From positions 1 through 50,758 of the forward strand of contig CANRAO010000010.1 in NCBI GenBank assembly GCA_947628615.1: 50,758 nt of DNA. The letters run 5' to 3'. The position numbers and the translations under genes were made by a program. This DNA comes from an uncultured Clostridia bacterium. GTDB taxonomy: Bacteria; Bacillota; Clostridia; Oscillospirales; Ruminococcaceae. Shown here piece after piece: positions 35,805-43,516 of the stretch (the first letter of the stretch is position 1; every line of letters starts with the position of its first letter). The notes below the pieces were generated by a model that worked only from the letters and a program-made list of their open reading frames with translations, was not told the DNA's origin and ran no database searches.

Positions 35805-37565
35805 ATGTTAACTTTAGCTGAAAGCGGCAGCATTCTGGAAACGGTAATGTCTGAAACCAGCGGTCTGGTATTCGGAGTATGGTTTCTGATTGGTGCAGCT
35901 TTAGTATTCTGGATGCAGGCAGGCTTTGCAATGGTCGAAACAGGCTTTACAAGAGCAAAGAATGCCGGTAACATTATTATGAAAAACCTGATGGACTTCT
36001 GTATCGGTACGGTAATGTTCATCTTCATCGGTTTCAGCCTCTTATTAGGCGAGGATCTAGTCGGATTTATCGGCAAGCCGGGATTGGATATTCTCACTGC
36101 CTATGAGAGCTTTGACTGGTCAAACTTCGTATTCAACTTAGTATTCTGTGCTACGACCGCAACAATCGTTTCGGGCGCTATGGCTGAAAGAACAAAGTTC
36201 CTTTCATACTGTATCTATTCAGCAGTAATTTCTGCTCTTATCTACCCAATTGAAGCACACTGGATCTGGGGCGGCGGTTGGCTTTCACAGCTTGGCTTCC
36301 ACGATTTCGCAGGTTCATGCGCTATTCATATGGTAGGCGGTATCTCAGCTCTTATCGGAGCTAAAATCCTCGGTGCTCGTATAGGTAAGTTTACAAAAAC
36401 CAAGGACGGAAAAATCAAGGTTCACGCTATTCCAGGACACAACCTCACCATCGGAGCCTTGGGTGTGTTCATTCTATGGCTCGGCTGGTACGGATTTAAC
36501 GGTGCTGCTGCAACAAGTGTTGAGCAGTTAGGCTCTATTTTCCTTACAACAACAGTCGCTCCTGCTGTTGCAACTGTAGCTTGTATGATTTTCACTTGGA
36601 TAAAATACGGCAAGCCTGATGTTTCAATGTGTCTGAACGCTTCACTTGCAGGACTTGTTGCTATCACGGCAGGCTGCGACGTTGTCGACTGCACAGGTGC
36701 TATTATAATCGGTCTTGTCGCAGGACTTTTAGTTGTGTTCGGAGTTTGGTTCTTAGACTACGTTCTCCACATTGACGACCCTGTAGGTGCTGTTGCAGTT
36801 CATATGTTCAACGGTATCTGGGGAACGCTCGCTGTCGGTCTTTTTGCAACAAATTCTGTTCCTGGAAATGATTTAGTTGGTCTTTTCTACGACGGAGGAT
36901 TTTCACTTCTCGGCAAACAGCTAACCGGTTTTGTTTCGGTTGCCGCTTGGACAGCAGTTACTATGACCATCGTATTCTTCCTTATTAAAGCAATTGTAGG
37001 CTTAAGAGCAACAAGGCAGGAGGAAATCATCGGTCTTGACACTACAGAGCACGGTCTTGTATCATCTTACGCTGACTTTGCTCCTGCAGTTTCGGCTATC
37101 TCTGCATACACATCAGACGACGCTCAAAGTGTAGAAAAAATCACACCGCCTCCTACACCTGCTGTTCCTGTAAACAAGGCTGTAGAGGTTGAGAATTACA
37201 CAGTCGGCGATCCTAAGATAACAAAAATCGTTGTTGTATTCAAGCAACAAAAACTGCAAGACTTTATCGCCGCTATGGAAAACATCAACGTAACCGGTAT
37301 TACTGTTACAAATGTACTCGGCTGCGGTATGCAGAAGGGTCAGGCAGAGTTCTATCGTGGAGTTGAGGTCGAGGCTAACCTGCTTCCTAAGGTCAAAGCA
37401 GAAGTCGTTGTATGCAAGGTTCCTGTAAACACCGTTGTAAACGCCGCTAAATCGGCTCTATACACAGGTCATATCGGTGATGGTAAGATCTTTATTTATG
37501 ATATTGAAAACGTAGTAAAGGTTCGTACAGGTGAGCAGGGCTATGACGCTCTTCAAGACGACTAA
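35805..37565 (+). CDS. amt: Ammonium transporter fused to a PII signal-transduction domain
   Basis: A 586-residue protein. Residues about 18-410 are an Amt/AmtB channel with around eleven membrane helices (VFWMQAGFAMVETGFTRAKN, FDWSNFVFNLVFCATTATIVSG, HMVGGISALIGA, HMFNGIWGTLAVG). A proline-containing linker (ITPPPTPAVPV, about 445-455) leads to a complete PII domain (about 465-586) with the T-loop GQAEFYRGVEVEANLLPKVK and GHIGDGKIFIYDI. PII normally plugs Amt as a separate protein when nitrogen is ample; here regulator and channel are covalently joined. AAGGAGAG precedes the ATG. Confidence 0.94.
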   Translation: MLTLAESGSILETVMSETSGLVFGVWFLIGAALVFWMQAGFAMVETGFTRAKNAGNIIMKNLMDFCIGTVMFIFIGFSLLLGEDLVGFIGKPGLDILTAYESFDWSNFVFNLVFCATTATIVSGAMAERTKFLSYCIYSAVISALIYPIEAHWIWGGGWLSQLGFHDFAGSCAIHMVGGISALIGAKILGARIGKFTKTKDGKIKVHAIPGHNLTIGALGVFILWLGWYGFNGAAATSVEQLGSIFLTTTVAPAVATVACMIFTWIKYGKPDVSMCLNASLAGLVAITAGCDVVDCTGAIIIGLVAGLLVVFGVWFLDYVLHIDDPVGAVAVHMFNGIWGTLAVGLFATNSVPGNDLVGLFYDGGFSLLGKQLTGFVSVAAWTAVTMTIVFFLIKAIVGLRATRQEEIIGLDTTEHGLVSSYADFAPAVSAISAYTSDDAQSVEKITPPPTPAVPVNKAVEVENYTVGDPKITKIVVVFKQQKLQDFIAAMENINVTGITVTNVLGCGMQKGQAEFYRGVEVEANLLPKVKAEVVVCKVPVNTVVNAAKSALYTGHIGDGKIFIYDIENVVKVRTGEQGYDALQDD

Positions 37566-37801
37566 TCAGTGAGCCACTGATGGCTCTGCTGCCTTTAGCG
37601 ACTAGAAGCAAGAAATTTAGAAGCAAGAAACAAGATATTGTTATCAGAACTTTGTGGAAAATTAGGTCTTGCATCTTGTCTCTGGTTACTTGCCTCTAAT
37701 AGGGCAGGCTTTACTAAGAGAAATAAAATTTAGATTATGAGTGATGAGAGCAACCTCCCTAACATTTTACTTTGCCCCCATCCCACTTATAAATTATTTG
37801 C

Positions 37802-37839
37802 AAAGCGCACTCAGGCTTTAATTAGCTTGGGTGCGTTTT
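37802..37839 (+). terminator. Terminator downstream of amt
   Basis: AAAGCGCACTCAGGC pairs with GCTTGGGTGCGTTTT with several G-U pairs around TTTAATTA. It is about 240 bases past the amt stop, so a long 3' tail is implied. Confidence 0.65.
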
Positions 37840-37840
37840 G

Positions 37841-38133
37841 GCAGGGGTAAACCCCTGCACGCAGTTCTGCCTTTGGAAAGTTTGCAAAATGTATTTATTT
37901 TGTTAAACGGCAGACTAGTACTTTAGTTATAAAATCACGAACCGCAATGGTACACCACTGCACGCAGTTCTGCCTTTGGAAAGTTTGCAAAATGTGTTTA
38001 CTTTGTACAACGGCAGACTAGTACTTTGGTTATAAAATCACGAACCGCAAATGGTACACCTCAGCACGCTCTGCTGCCTTTGGAAAGTTTGCAAAATGTG
38101 TTTACTTTGTACAGCGGCAGACTAGTACATAGA
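37841..38133 (+). repeat. Dispersed intergenic repeat, three tandem copies
   Basis: The array opens with the palindrome GCAGGGGTAAACCCCTGC. Copies begin with GCACGC at 37857, 37960 and 38064 (period about 103-104 bp). Each has CTGCCTTTGGAAAGTTTGC and ends ACGGCAGACTAGTAC. The third copy is cut short into GC-poor sequence. Confidence 0.85.
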
Positions 38134-38181
38134 TGCAAAAGGCAAGAAACCAGATGCAAGAAACAAGATATTAAATATTAG

Positions 38182-38208
38182 AAGTAAGAGATTGAATTTC
38201 TCTTACTT
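38182..38208. terminator. Hairpin at the end of the RHH gene
   Basis: AAGTAAGAGA/TCTCTTACTT (10 bp) overlaps the RHH stop codon. A near copy of this stem lies at 38875-38902 on the other side of the toxin locus. Confidence 0.6.
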
Positions 38209-38388
38209 TTCTTTTTTTGGGTCATCATCAATCGGACCTATCTTTGCTTCATACTCACAAACGCAGTTTTCTATTAAATGTATTATCTGCTCTTTTACAG
38301 TGCGTCCGTAATATTCGGCTATGTAATTAATTTTTTCGAGCGTTTCAGGGTCTGCTCTAAATTGAATACGCTTAAAATTCTTATCCAT
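38203..38388 (-). CDS. Ribbon-helix-helix DNA-binding protein
   Basis: A 61-residue Arc/MetJ-type protein. KNFKRIQFRADPETLEKINYI gives the N-terminal beta strand and helix A, and GRTVKEQIIHLIENCV gives helix B. Such proteins are dimeric repressors, often antitoxins in toxin-antitoxin pairs, but no protein toxin gene accompanies it. The acidic/basic tail (DDDPKKEK) is unstructured. An extended -10 (TGATATAAT), direct repeats ATATTAAT and a TTTTGGAA/TTCCAAAA palindrome lie just upstream, suggesting autoregulation. Confidence 0.8.
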   Translation of the reverse strand: MDKNFKRIQFRADPETLEKINYIAEYYGRTVKEQIIHLIENCVCEYEAKIGPIDDDPKKEK

Positions 38389-38414
38389 TTTTTAAACCTC
38401 GCTTTCTTAAATTA

Positions 38415-38467
38415 ATTATATCATATTAATATATTAATTTTTATTCAATTTTGGAATAATTCCAAAA
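38415..38467 (-). promoter_or_regulatory. RHH promoter with operator-like repeats
   Basis: Minus-strand extended -10 TGATATAAT (38415-38423). The octamer ATATTAAT is repeated head to tail at 38423-38430 and 38431-38438, and the palindrome TTTTGGAA-TAA-TTCCAAAA occupies 38449-38467. Short direct repeats of this length are typical RHH operator units. Confidence 0.5.
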
Positions 38468-38511
38468 CAGAATAAAAAACTGCCAAGGCTAAATTTTTCC
38501 TTGACAGGTGC

Positions 38512-38539
38512 TTGACATATTAATATTGTGTGATATAAT
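38512..38539 (+). promoter_or_regulatory. Promoter of the antitoxin RNA
   Basis: TTGACA (38512-38517), a 16-bp spacer and TATAAT (38534-38539). The spacer contains ATATTAAT (38517-38524), the same octamer as upstream of the RHH gene. Confidence 0.8.
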
Positions 38540-38545
38540 ATAAGT

Positions 38546-38648
38546 ATAAAAAGGGTGCCATACAAAGCCTTACGGCTTGCGGTTTTTCCCTAAGTTTTTG
38601 ATGTTTGAAACACCGTTACTTTTGGGAGTAGGCGGTGTTTCTTTTCTA
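38546..38648 (+). ncRNA. Antisense RNA antitoxin of a type I toxin-antitoxin locus
   Basis: An RNA of about 100 bases starting near 38546 and ending at a strong terminator: GAAACACCG (38607-38615) pairs with CGGTGTTTC (38633-38641), with an inner TACT/AGTA helix, then a T-rich tail. It runs against the 3' part of the toxin mRNA without covering the ORF, as RatA does to txpA in Bacillus subtilis. Confidence 0.72.
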
Positions 38649-38664
38649 TTCTATGTAAGAAACT

Positions 38665-38754
38665 CTAGTTTTTCTTATAAATTATAAGAAGAATTAGAGT
38701 GATAATATCAGTTATCATACTAACGAATAAATACAATTCAGCATATGATACCAT
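38665..38754 (-). CDS. 29-residue hydrophobic type I toxin, holin-like (Hol_Tox/TxpA-like)
   Basis: MVSYAELYLFVSMI followed by TDIITLILLIIYKKN: one membrane helix with a basic end, matching the small putative holin-like toxin family of Firmicutes that starts MV.YE/AEL. GGGGGTG lies 5 bases before the ATG. The mRNA starts near 38813 from a perfect promoter. Its 5' AAAGGGTGCTGTAC can pair over 14 positions with GTATGGCACCCTTT at the 3' end, a long-distance lock seen in other type I toxin mRNAs. Too short for routine gene callers. Confidence 0.75.
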   Translation of the reverse strand: MVSYAELYLFVSMITDIITLILLIIYKKN

Positions 38755-38819
38755 ATCATCACCCCCTTTCGGGGAGAAACCGCCACCGCTGACCGTTTAT
38801 GTACAGCACCCTTTGGCTA

Positions 38820-38848
38820 ATTATAATATATTTATATTATTATGTCAA
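38820..38848 (-). promoter_or_regulatory. Promoter of the small toxin mRNA
   Basis: Minus-strand TTGACA (38843-38848), a 17-bp spacer and TATAAT (38820-38825), both boxes perfect. Confidence 0.85.
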
Positions 38849-38874
38849 ACTAGAAAACATTGATAAAGATAAAA

Positions 38875-38902
38875 AAGTAAGAGAAAAACTGATCTCTTAC
38901 TT
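38875..38902. terminator. Terminator downstream of htpG
   Basis: AAGTAAGAGA (38875-38884) pairs with TCTCTTACTT (38893-38902), with A and T runs outside. It repeats the stem found at 38182-38208. Confidence 0.75.
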
Positions 38903-38934
38903 TTTTGTTAATATTTAATACTAGCCCATTTATT

Positions 38935-39020
38935 ATAAGTGACTAGCCTGCCGTTTTGCAAAGTAAACACACTTTGCAAACTAACCAAAGGCAGCAAAGC
39001 GTGCAGGGGTCTACCCCTGC
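38935..39020 (-). repeat. Inverted copy of the dispersed repeat
   Basis: Read on the minus strand it begins with the palindrome GCAGGGGTAGACCCCTGC and ACGC, then CTGCCTTTGGTTAGTTTGC, and ends ACGGCAGGCTAGTCAC, mirroring 37841-37921. Its outer end touches the htpG stop codon. Confidence 0.8.
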
Positions 39021-40924
39021 TATACCATAAGGTCACAAATCTGATTAGAAAACTCAAGCGGATTTTCGATACTCATTCCCTCAATCAGCAGAGCCTGGTT
39101 ATATAAAAGCTCTGCATAGATTTTCAGCTTATCTTTATCGCTATCATAAAGACTTGTCAGCTTATCATATATAGGGTGCGAAGCATTTATCTCCAGAGCC
39201 TTTTCAGACTTCACCTTATTATCTCCGTTCTGAGGCATTGAATTTAACACCTTTTCCATCTCGATTGAAACCTGACCGTCGCTTGAAAGACAAACAGGAT
39301 GTGTTTTCAGCTTTGAAGAAAGTCTTACCTCTGAAACCTTATCGCCAAGAGCCTCTTTCATATAGTCGAACATACCCTTGCTATCCTCAGTTTTCTTTTT
39401 GACCTCCTCTTTTTCCTCATCGGTGGTAAGGTCAAGATCGCTTGCCGAAATTGATTTGAACTCCTTCTCCTTATAGTTCATAATCATCTTGATCGTAAAC
39501 TCGTCTACGTCGTCGGTAAAGTAAAGAATTTCATAGCCCTTATCTTTAACAGCCTCCGTCTGAGGAAGCATATCAATGCGTGCCTCGCTCTCGCCGCAGG
39601 CATAGTAAATGTATTTCTGGTCGTCCTTCATACGGCTCACATACTCATCAAGCGTAACCATTTTGCCCTCAAAAGACGACTTAAACAAAAGCAGATCCTG
39701 CAAGGTATCCTTAGCCATTCCGTAGCTTTGATATATGCCGAATTTCAGATTAAGACCGAATGCCTTGAAAAACTTTTCATAGTCTTCCCTTTTATTTTTA
39801 AGCATTTTGGAAAGCTCGTTTTTTATTGATTTTTCAATGTTCTTGGCAATAATTTTAACCTGTCTGTCGTGCTGGAGCATTTCTCTTGAAATATTCAAAG
39901 ACAGATCCTGCGAATCTACAAGACCTTTTACAAAATTAAAATAGTCAGGCAGCAGATCCTCACAGCAGTCCATAATCATAACTCCGCTTGAATATAGCTG
40001 CAAACCCTTTTTATAGTTCTTTGTATAGTAGTCAAAAGGTGCTTTTGACGGAATAAACAGCAAAGCGTCATAGGTTGCGATGCCCTCGTTCTTAGAATGA
40101 ATATGCGTGATAGGAGCTTCATAATCGGCAAACTTATCGGTATAGAAGCTGTTGTAATCCTCATCTTTAAGCTCGCTCTTGTTCTTCTTCCAGATTGGTA
40201 CCATACTGTTAAGTGTAACGATTTCTTTTACAGTAATAGGCTCAGGCTCTTTATCCTCGCCTTCCTTTTTCTCAGGATACTCCGTTCTCTCCATTTCCAT
40301 TTTGATTGGAAAACGAATGTAGTCTGAGTACTTCTTTACAAGCGACTGGATTCTATACTGCTCTAAGAATTCGTCATAGTTCTCCTCATCAGTATTCTCC
40401 TTTATTTCTAAAGTAATTACCGTTCCTGCTTTCATATCTGAATCGTACTCATCAATTGTATAACCCGATACGCCCGAAGATTTCCAGATATGTGCCTTAT
40501 CCTCTCCGTATGCCTTAGAAACTACAGTAACCTTCTTTGCCACCATAAATGCCGAATAAAATCCCACTCCGAACTGTCCGATTATATCAACATCACCGTC
40601 AAGATTATTGTCATTCTTGAATGCAAGCGAACCGCTCTTTGCAATAGTGCCGAGATTATTTTCCAGCTCATCTTTTGTCATACCTATACCGTTATCAGAT
40701 ATGGTTAGAATTCTTTTTTCCTTATCAACCTCTATATTTATTTCAAAATCGTCCTTATTTAGTCCTATACTCGTGTCGGTAAGCGATTTAAAATACAGCT
40801 TATCTATAGCGTCTGACGCGTTTGAAATAAGCTCTCGCAAAAATATTTCCTTGTGCGTATAGATAGAGTTGATCATCATTTCTAAAAGTCGTTTAGATTC
40901 TGCTTTAAATTGTTTTGTTCCCAA
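39020..40924 (-). CDS. htpG: Chaperone protein HtpG (Hsp90)
   Basis: A 634-residue ATP-dependent Hsp90 chaperone. The GHKL ATPase N-terminus shows [31 protein letters not shown] and [16 protein letters not shown]. Middle and C-terminal dimerisation regions follow at family length. The gene is preceded by a perfect CIRCE element, so it should be repressed by HrcA and induced by heat. Its stop codon abuts the palindromic end of a dispersed repeat. Confidence 0.97.
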   Translation of the reverse strand: MGTKQFKAESKRLLEMMINSIYTHKEIFLRELISNASDAIDKLYFKSLTDTSIGLNKDDFEINIEVDKEKRILTISDNGIGMTKDELENNLGTIAKSGSLAFKNDNNLDGDVDIIGQFGVGFYSAFMVAKKVTVVSKAYGEDKAHIWKSSGVSGYTIDEYDSDMKAGTVITLEIKENTDEENYDEFLEQYRIQSLVKKYSDYIRFPIKMEMERTEYPEKKEGEDKEPEPITVKEIVTLNSMVPIWKKNKSELKDEDYNSFYTDKFADYEAPITHIHSKNEGIATYDALLFIPSKAPFDYYTKNYKKGLQLYSSGVMIMDCCEDLLPDYFNFVKGLVDSQDLSLNISREMLQHDRQVKIIAKNIEKSIKNELSKMLKNKREDYEKFFKAFGLNLKFGIYQSYGMAKDTLQDLLLFKSSFEGKMVTLDEYVSRMKDDQKYIYYACGESEARIDMLPQTEAVKDKGYEILYFTDDVDEFTIKMIMNYKEKEFKSISASDLDLTTDEEKEEVKKKTEDSKGMFDYMKEALGDKVSEVRLSSKLKTHPVCLSSDGQVSIEMEKVLNSMPQNGDNKVKSEKALEINASHPIYDKLTSLYDSDKDKLKIYAELLYNQALLIEGMSIENPLEFSNQICDLMV

Positions 40925-40966
40925 AATCGGTCATTCCTTTCTGCGTCTTAAAAAATTTCAGTACTG

Positions 40967-40993
40967 TTAGCACTCTAATCGTTTGAGTGCTAA
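40967..40993. promoter_or_regulatory. CIRCE operator upstream of htpG
   Basis: TTAGCACTC-N9-GAGTGCTAA is the exact consensus for HrcA binding. The palindrome extends outward through ACTG/CAGT to 13-bp arms. It lies just downstream of the -10 box, over the start site. Confidence 0.95.
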
Positions 40994-40997
40994 CAGT

Positions 40998-41025
40998 ATT
41001 ATATCACCGCTAAAACAAAAATCAA
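40998..41025 (-). promoter_or_regulatory. htpG promoter
   Basis: Minus-strand TTGATT (41020-41025), a 16-bp spacer and TATAAT (40998-41003), followed at once by CIRCE. Confidence 0.75.
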
Positions 41026-41110
41026 GTACGGAATATATTTGTTAATACTTTATTTACAAATCCGCAAGCCGGCAACGGTGAGTTGCCAGTGAATTTTTGC
41101 CCTTTTCTAC

Positions 41111-41140
41111 TTGAAATTCTGCATAAAAATGTGTTATACT
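41111..41140 (+). promoter_or_regulatory. metF promoter
   Basis: TTGAAA (41111-41116), an 18-bp spacer and TATACT (41135-41140), about 34 bases before the metF start. Confidence 0.6.
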
Positions 41141-41173
41141 ATAATTCCTATAAAAATGAAAGGAAACATAATA

Positions 41174-42037
41174 ATGCAAATAAGTTCACTTTTTGAAAAA
41201 GGTAAAACAGTATTCTCGCTTGAGATTTTTCCGCCTAAGAAATCTCAGGGCGGAATTGACACTATATATAAAACGCTTGACGGTCTTTCTGAGGTTAAGC
41301 CCGATTTTATTTCATGTACATACGGAGCAGGAGGAAACATTGCTGATTCCTCGACTGTTGACATATGCTCAATAATTCAGGAAAAATACAACATAACTCC
41401 CCTTGCACACCTCACCTGCGTGAACTCTTTAAAATCTGACATCGACTATATACTTGCAAGTCTGAAAAACAAGGGCATAGAAAATATTCTCGCCCTGAGG
41501 GGCGACAAAACGCCTGATGTTGAACCTAAGAAAGAATTCAGCTATGCGTATGAACTGATCGAATACATCAAAAAAGACTGGGACTTTTCCATTTCATCAG
41601 TATGTTATCCTGAGTGTCATCCTGAATGCGACTCGCTTTTTGATGACATTATGCATCTTAAAGCAAAAGTTGATATAGGCGCTGAACATCTTATCTCTCA
41701 GCTTTTCTTTGATAACAAGTGCTTTTATGACTTCGTTGAAAAAGCAAGGCTTGCAGGCATAAATGTGCCAATAGAAGCAGGAATTATGCCTATTGTAAAC
41801 AAAGGTCAGATAGAGCGTATGGTTTCGCTTTGTGGAGCAAGTATACCTCCTAAATTTGCTAAAATGATGAGCCGATTCGGTGATAATCCTGAAGCAATAC
41901 GCGACGCAGGTATAGCATATGCAATCGACCAGATAGTAGATCTAATTACTAACGGCGTTGACGGTATTCACATCTACACTATGAATAATCCGTATGTTGC
42001 AAAAAGGATATTTGAAGCTATTGATAATTTAAGATAA
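41174..42037 (+). CDS. metF: Methylenetetrahydrofolate reductase
   Basis: Reduces 5,10-methylene-THF to 5-methyl-THF, the methyl donor for methionine synthesis. The FAD-dependent 287-residue protein has FSLEIFPPKKSQGG, FISCTYGAGGN, LALRGDKTPD, the SVCYPECHPECDS loop and EAGIMPIVNK. The upstream part of the frame is AT-rich non-family sequence. AAAGGA before ATG 41174 sets the start. No homocysteine methyltransferase is adjacent. Confidence 0.93.
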   Translation: MQISSLFEKGKTVFSLEIFPPKKSQGGIDTIYKTLDGLSEVKPDFISCTYGAGGNIADSSTVDICSIIQEKYNITPLAHLTCVNSLKSDIDYILASLKNKGIENILALRGDKTPDVEPKKEFSYAYELIEYIKKDWDFSISSVCYPECHPECDSLFDDIMHLKAKVDIGAEHLISQLFFDNKCFYDFVEKARLAGINVPIEAGIMPIVNKGQIERMVSLCGASIPPKFAKMMSRFGDNPEAIRDAGIAYAIDQIVDLITNGVDGIHIYTMNNPYVAKRIFEAIDNLR

Positions 42038-42081
42038 AGATTTTCTAAAATACTTTTATTGGAGGAATGTTCTTTGCAGAG

Positions 42082-43128
42082 ATGGTTGAACATATGAACG
42101 AATATACATCTACTGAACTGATGTCTGCACAGCAGAGTGAAAAATATGCTTTAAGAAGAAACGTAACAAAGCTGGGAGTACTTTTTATACTTTATGATTT
42201 TGTTTTTTTGCAGTTGGGAAGACAGATTTTTCTCTATCTTTACTATGCAATTTTTGCTAAAAGCCATAACTTTGACCCCGCTGTTATAAACAAATTTCTT
42301 CAAAGCAAGACAGATATTATTAATTCAAGTGCCTTTAAAATGTCATTTTCCTGCTTTGTAATTGTACTTTCTTTAACTCTAGTACTTATAACTGCACGCA
42401 TAATGGGTATAAAAACTTTATCGACTGTTAAGGTAAGCAAAAAGAATATTCATCTGGGACTGTTAATGTACCCTATCGGGCTTTTAGTCAATACCATTAT
42501 GACGACTATTACGTCGATCATAACAAAATTATTTAGTTCCGGCGGAACGAATATCCCTACTGCCGACTTTTCTGTTGATAAGGCAAGTGCATTAGCTATA
42601 ATAACAACGATATTATACCTTGTAGTTGTTGCTCCAATTTCTGAGGAAATAGTTTTCAGAGGACTCATTCTAAAGACTTTGTCTCCTTTCGGTAAAAAAA
42701 ATGCAATAATTTTATCTGCTCTTTTATTTGCACTTATGCACAAAAACATTCCTCAGGCAGTAGGGGCTTTCGCTATCGGAATTATCTTTGCAACTGTTGA
42801 TACCAAGGCGAATTCTATCGTACCTTCAATTATTATGCATTCGCTCAATAACTTGCTGCCATGCCTTTTAAATATCAACTCGAGTGTTAATTCAACTTTA
42901 ATTACTATATTATACAACGCTCTTGTCTATGCTATTGTCATCGTTGGTATAACTATTACAATGCTGAAAGGCAGACAGCTTTTAAATCTGAAAGCAGAAA
43001 CGGAATCAGAAAAATCATCACTTCCTGAAGCAAAGAAACGTATTGAAATATTTTTAAATCCCATAATCGTTATATATATAGGCATAATGGTTTATTCAAT
43101 AATTGTGAGCATTATTAAAGCTAATTAA
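42082..43128 (+). CDS. CPBP family intramembrane metalloprotease
   Basis: About 348 residues with around eight membrane helices. The CPBP/Abi motifs are present: SEEIVFRGLILKTL (glutamates and arginine), FALMHKNIPQAVGAFAIGII and SIIMHSLNN with the metal-binding histidines. Family members include CAAX-type prenyl proteases and bacteriocin-immunity proteins; the substrate here is unknown. GGAGG at 42061 is only one base from the ATG at 42067 and rather far from the ATG at 42082, so the exact start (42067, 42082 or 42094) is uncertain. Confidence 0.82.
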   Translation: MVEHMNEYTSTELMSAQQSEKYALRRNVTKLGVLFILYDFVFLQLGRQIFLYLYYAIFAKSHNFDPAVINKFLQSKTDIINSSAFKMSFSCFVIVLSLTLVLITARIMGIKTLSTVKVSKKNIHLGLLMYPIGLLVNTIMTTITSIITKLFSSGGTNIPTADFSVDKASALAIITTILYLVVVAPISEEIVFRGLILKTLSPFGKKNAIILSALLFALMHKNIPQAVGAFAIGIIFATVDTKANSIVPSIIMHSLNNLLPCLLNINSSVNSTLITILYNALVYAIVIVGITITMLKGRQLLNLKAETESEKSSLPEAKKRIEIFLNPIIVIYIGIMVYSIIVSIIKAN

Positions 43129-43147
43129 CTTAAGAAGATTATCTCTC

Positions 43148-43211
43148 TGCACGCAGTGCTGCCTTTGGATAGGTTGTAAAATATGGAAGTTTGTGCAACG
43201 GAGGACTGAAC
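43148..43211 (+). repeat. Degenerate copy of the dispersed repeat
   Basis: GCACGCAGTGCTGCCTTTGG followed by TAGGTTGTAAAATATGGAAG and GCAACGGAGGACTG keeps the family order with several changes. Confidence 0.65.
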
Positions 43212-43297
43212 ATAGTACAAAATTACATCAAATAAAAAACTCCCGGGCAATAAAAACTGTGGGTTTCTTGATATTTTTGAAAAGTTCCTACTTACCC

Positions 43298-43326
43298 TTG
43301 AAAAATTAAATCAACTGTGATATACT
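43298..43326 (+). promoter_or_regulatory. SRP RNA promoter
   Basis: TTGAAA (43298-43303), a 17-bp spacer and TATACT (43321-43326). Confidence 0.7.
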
Positions 43327-43332
43327 ATATAG

Positions 43333-43481
43333 GATTTAGGTTCAATCGATCCGAGATATAGGTGTGCAGGTCCTGTGCAATGAAACGCTGTGAACCATGT
43401 CAGGCGGGGAACCGAGCAGCATTAAGCAGTCTGTTTTATGTGACGCAGTTTCGCCTGCTCGCCTTTATGTCGGATTGATTG
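43333..43481 (+). ncRNA. ffs: Signal recognition particle RNA
   Basis: The conserved Ffh-binding helix 8 is visible as CATGTCAGG-CGGGGAACCG-AGCAGCATTAAGCAG with a GGAA tetraloop. Terminal strands CAATCGATCCGA (43343-43354) and TCGGATTGATTG (43470-43481) pair to close the rod. A T run follows. It stands directly upstream of dnaX, its usual place in Clostridia. Exact ends are estimated. Confidence 0.92.
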
Positions 43482-43516
43482 TTTTTAATTGTTAAAAAAT
43501 GAGGGAGGTTTACTTT

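Larger units (their letters stand above)
37566..38202. other. Gene-free, repeat-rich stretch after amt
   Basis: No credible ORF. It contains a partial repeat near 37570-37597, degenerate AGAAGCAAGAAA-type sequence, a terminator at 37802-37839 and three tandem copies of the dispersed repeat from 37841. Confidence 0.75.
38389..39019. other. RHH promoter region and type I toxin-antitoxin locus
   Basis: No long ORF. Contents are itemised separately: operator-like repeats, antisense RNA, small toxin ORF, htpG terminator and an inverted copy of the dispersed repeat. Confidence 0.7.

Noticed and set aside
42450-42749. 99-codon minus-strand ORF in the CPBP protease gene
   Set aside because: Antisense shadow; the plus strand carries the conserved EEIVFRG and histidine motifs.
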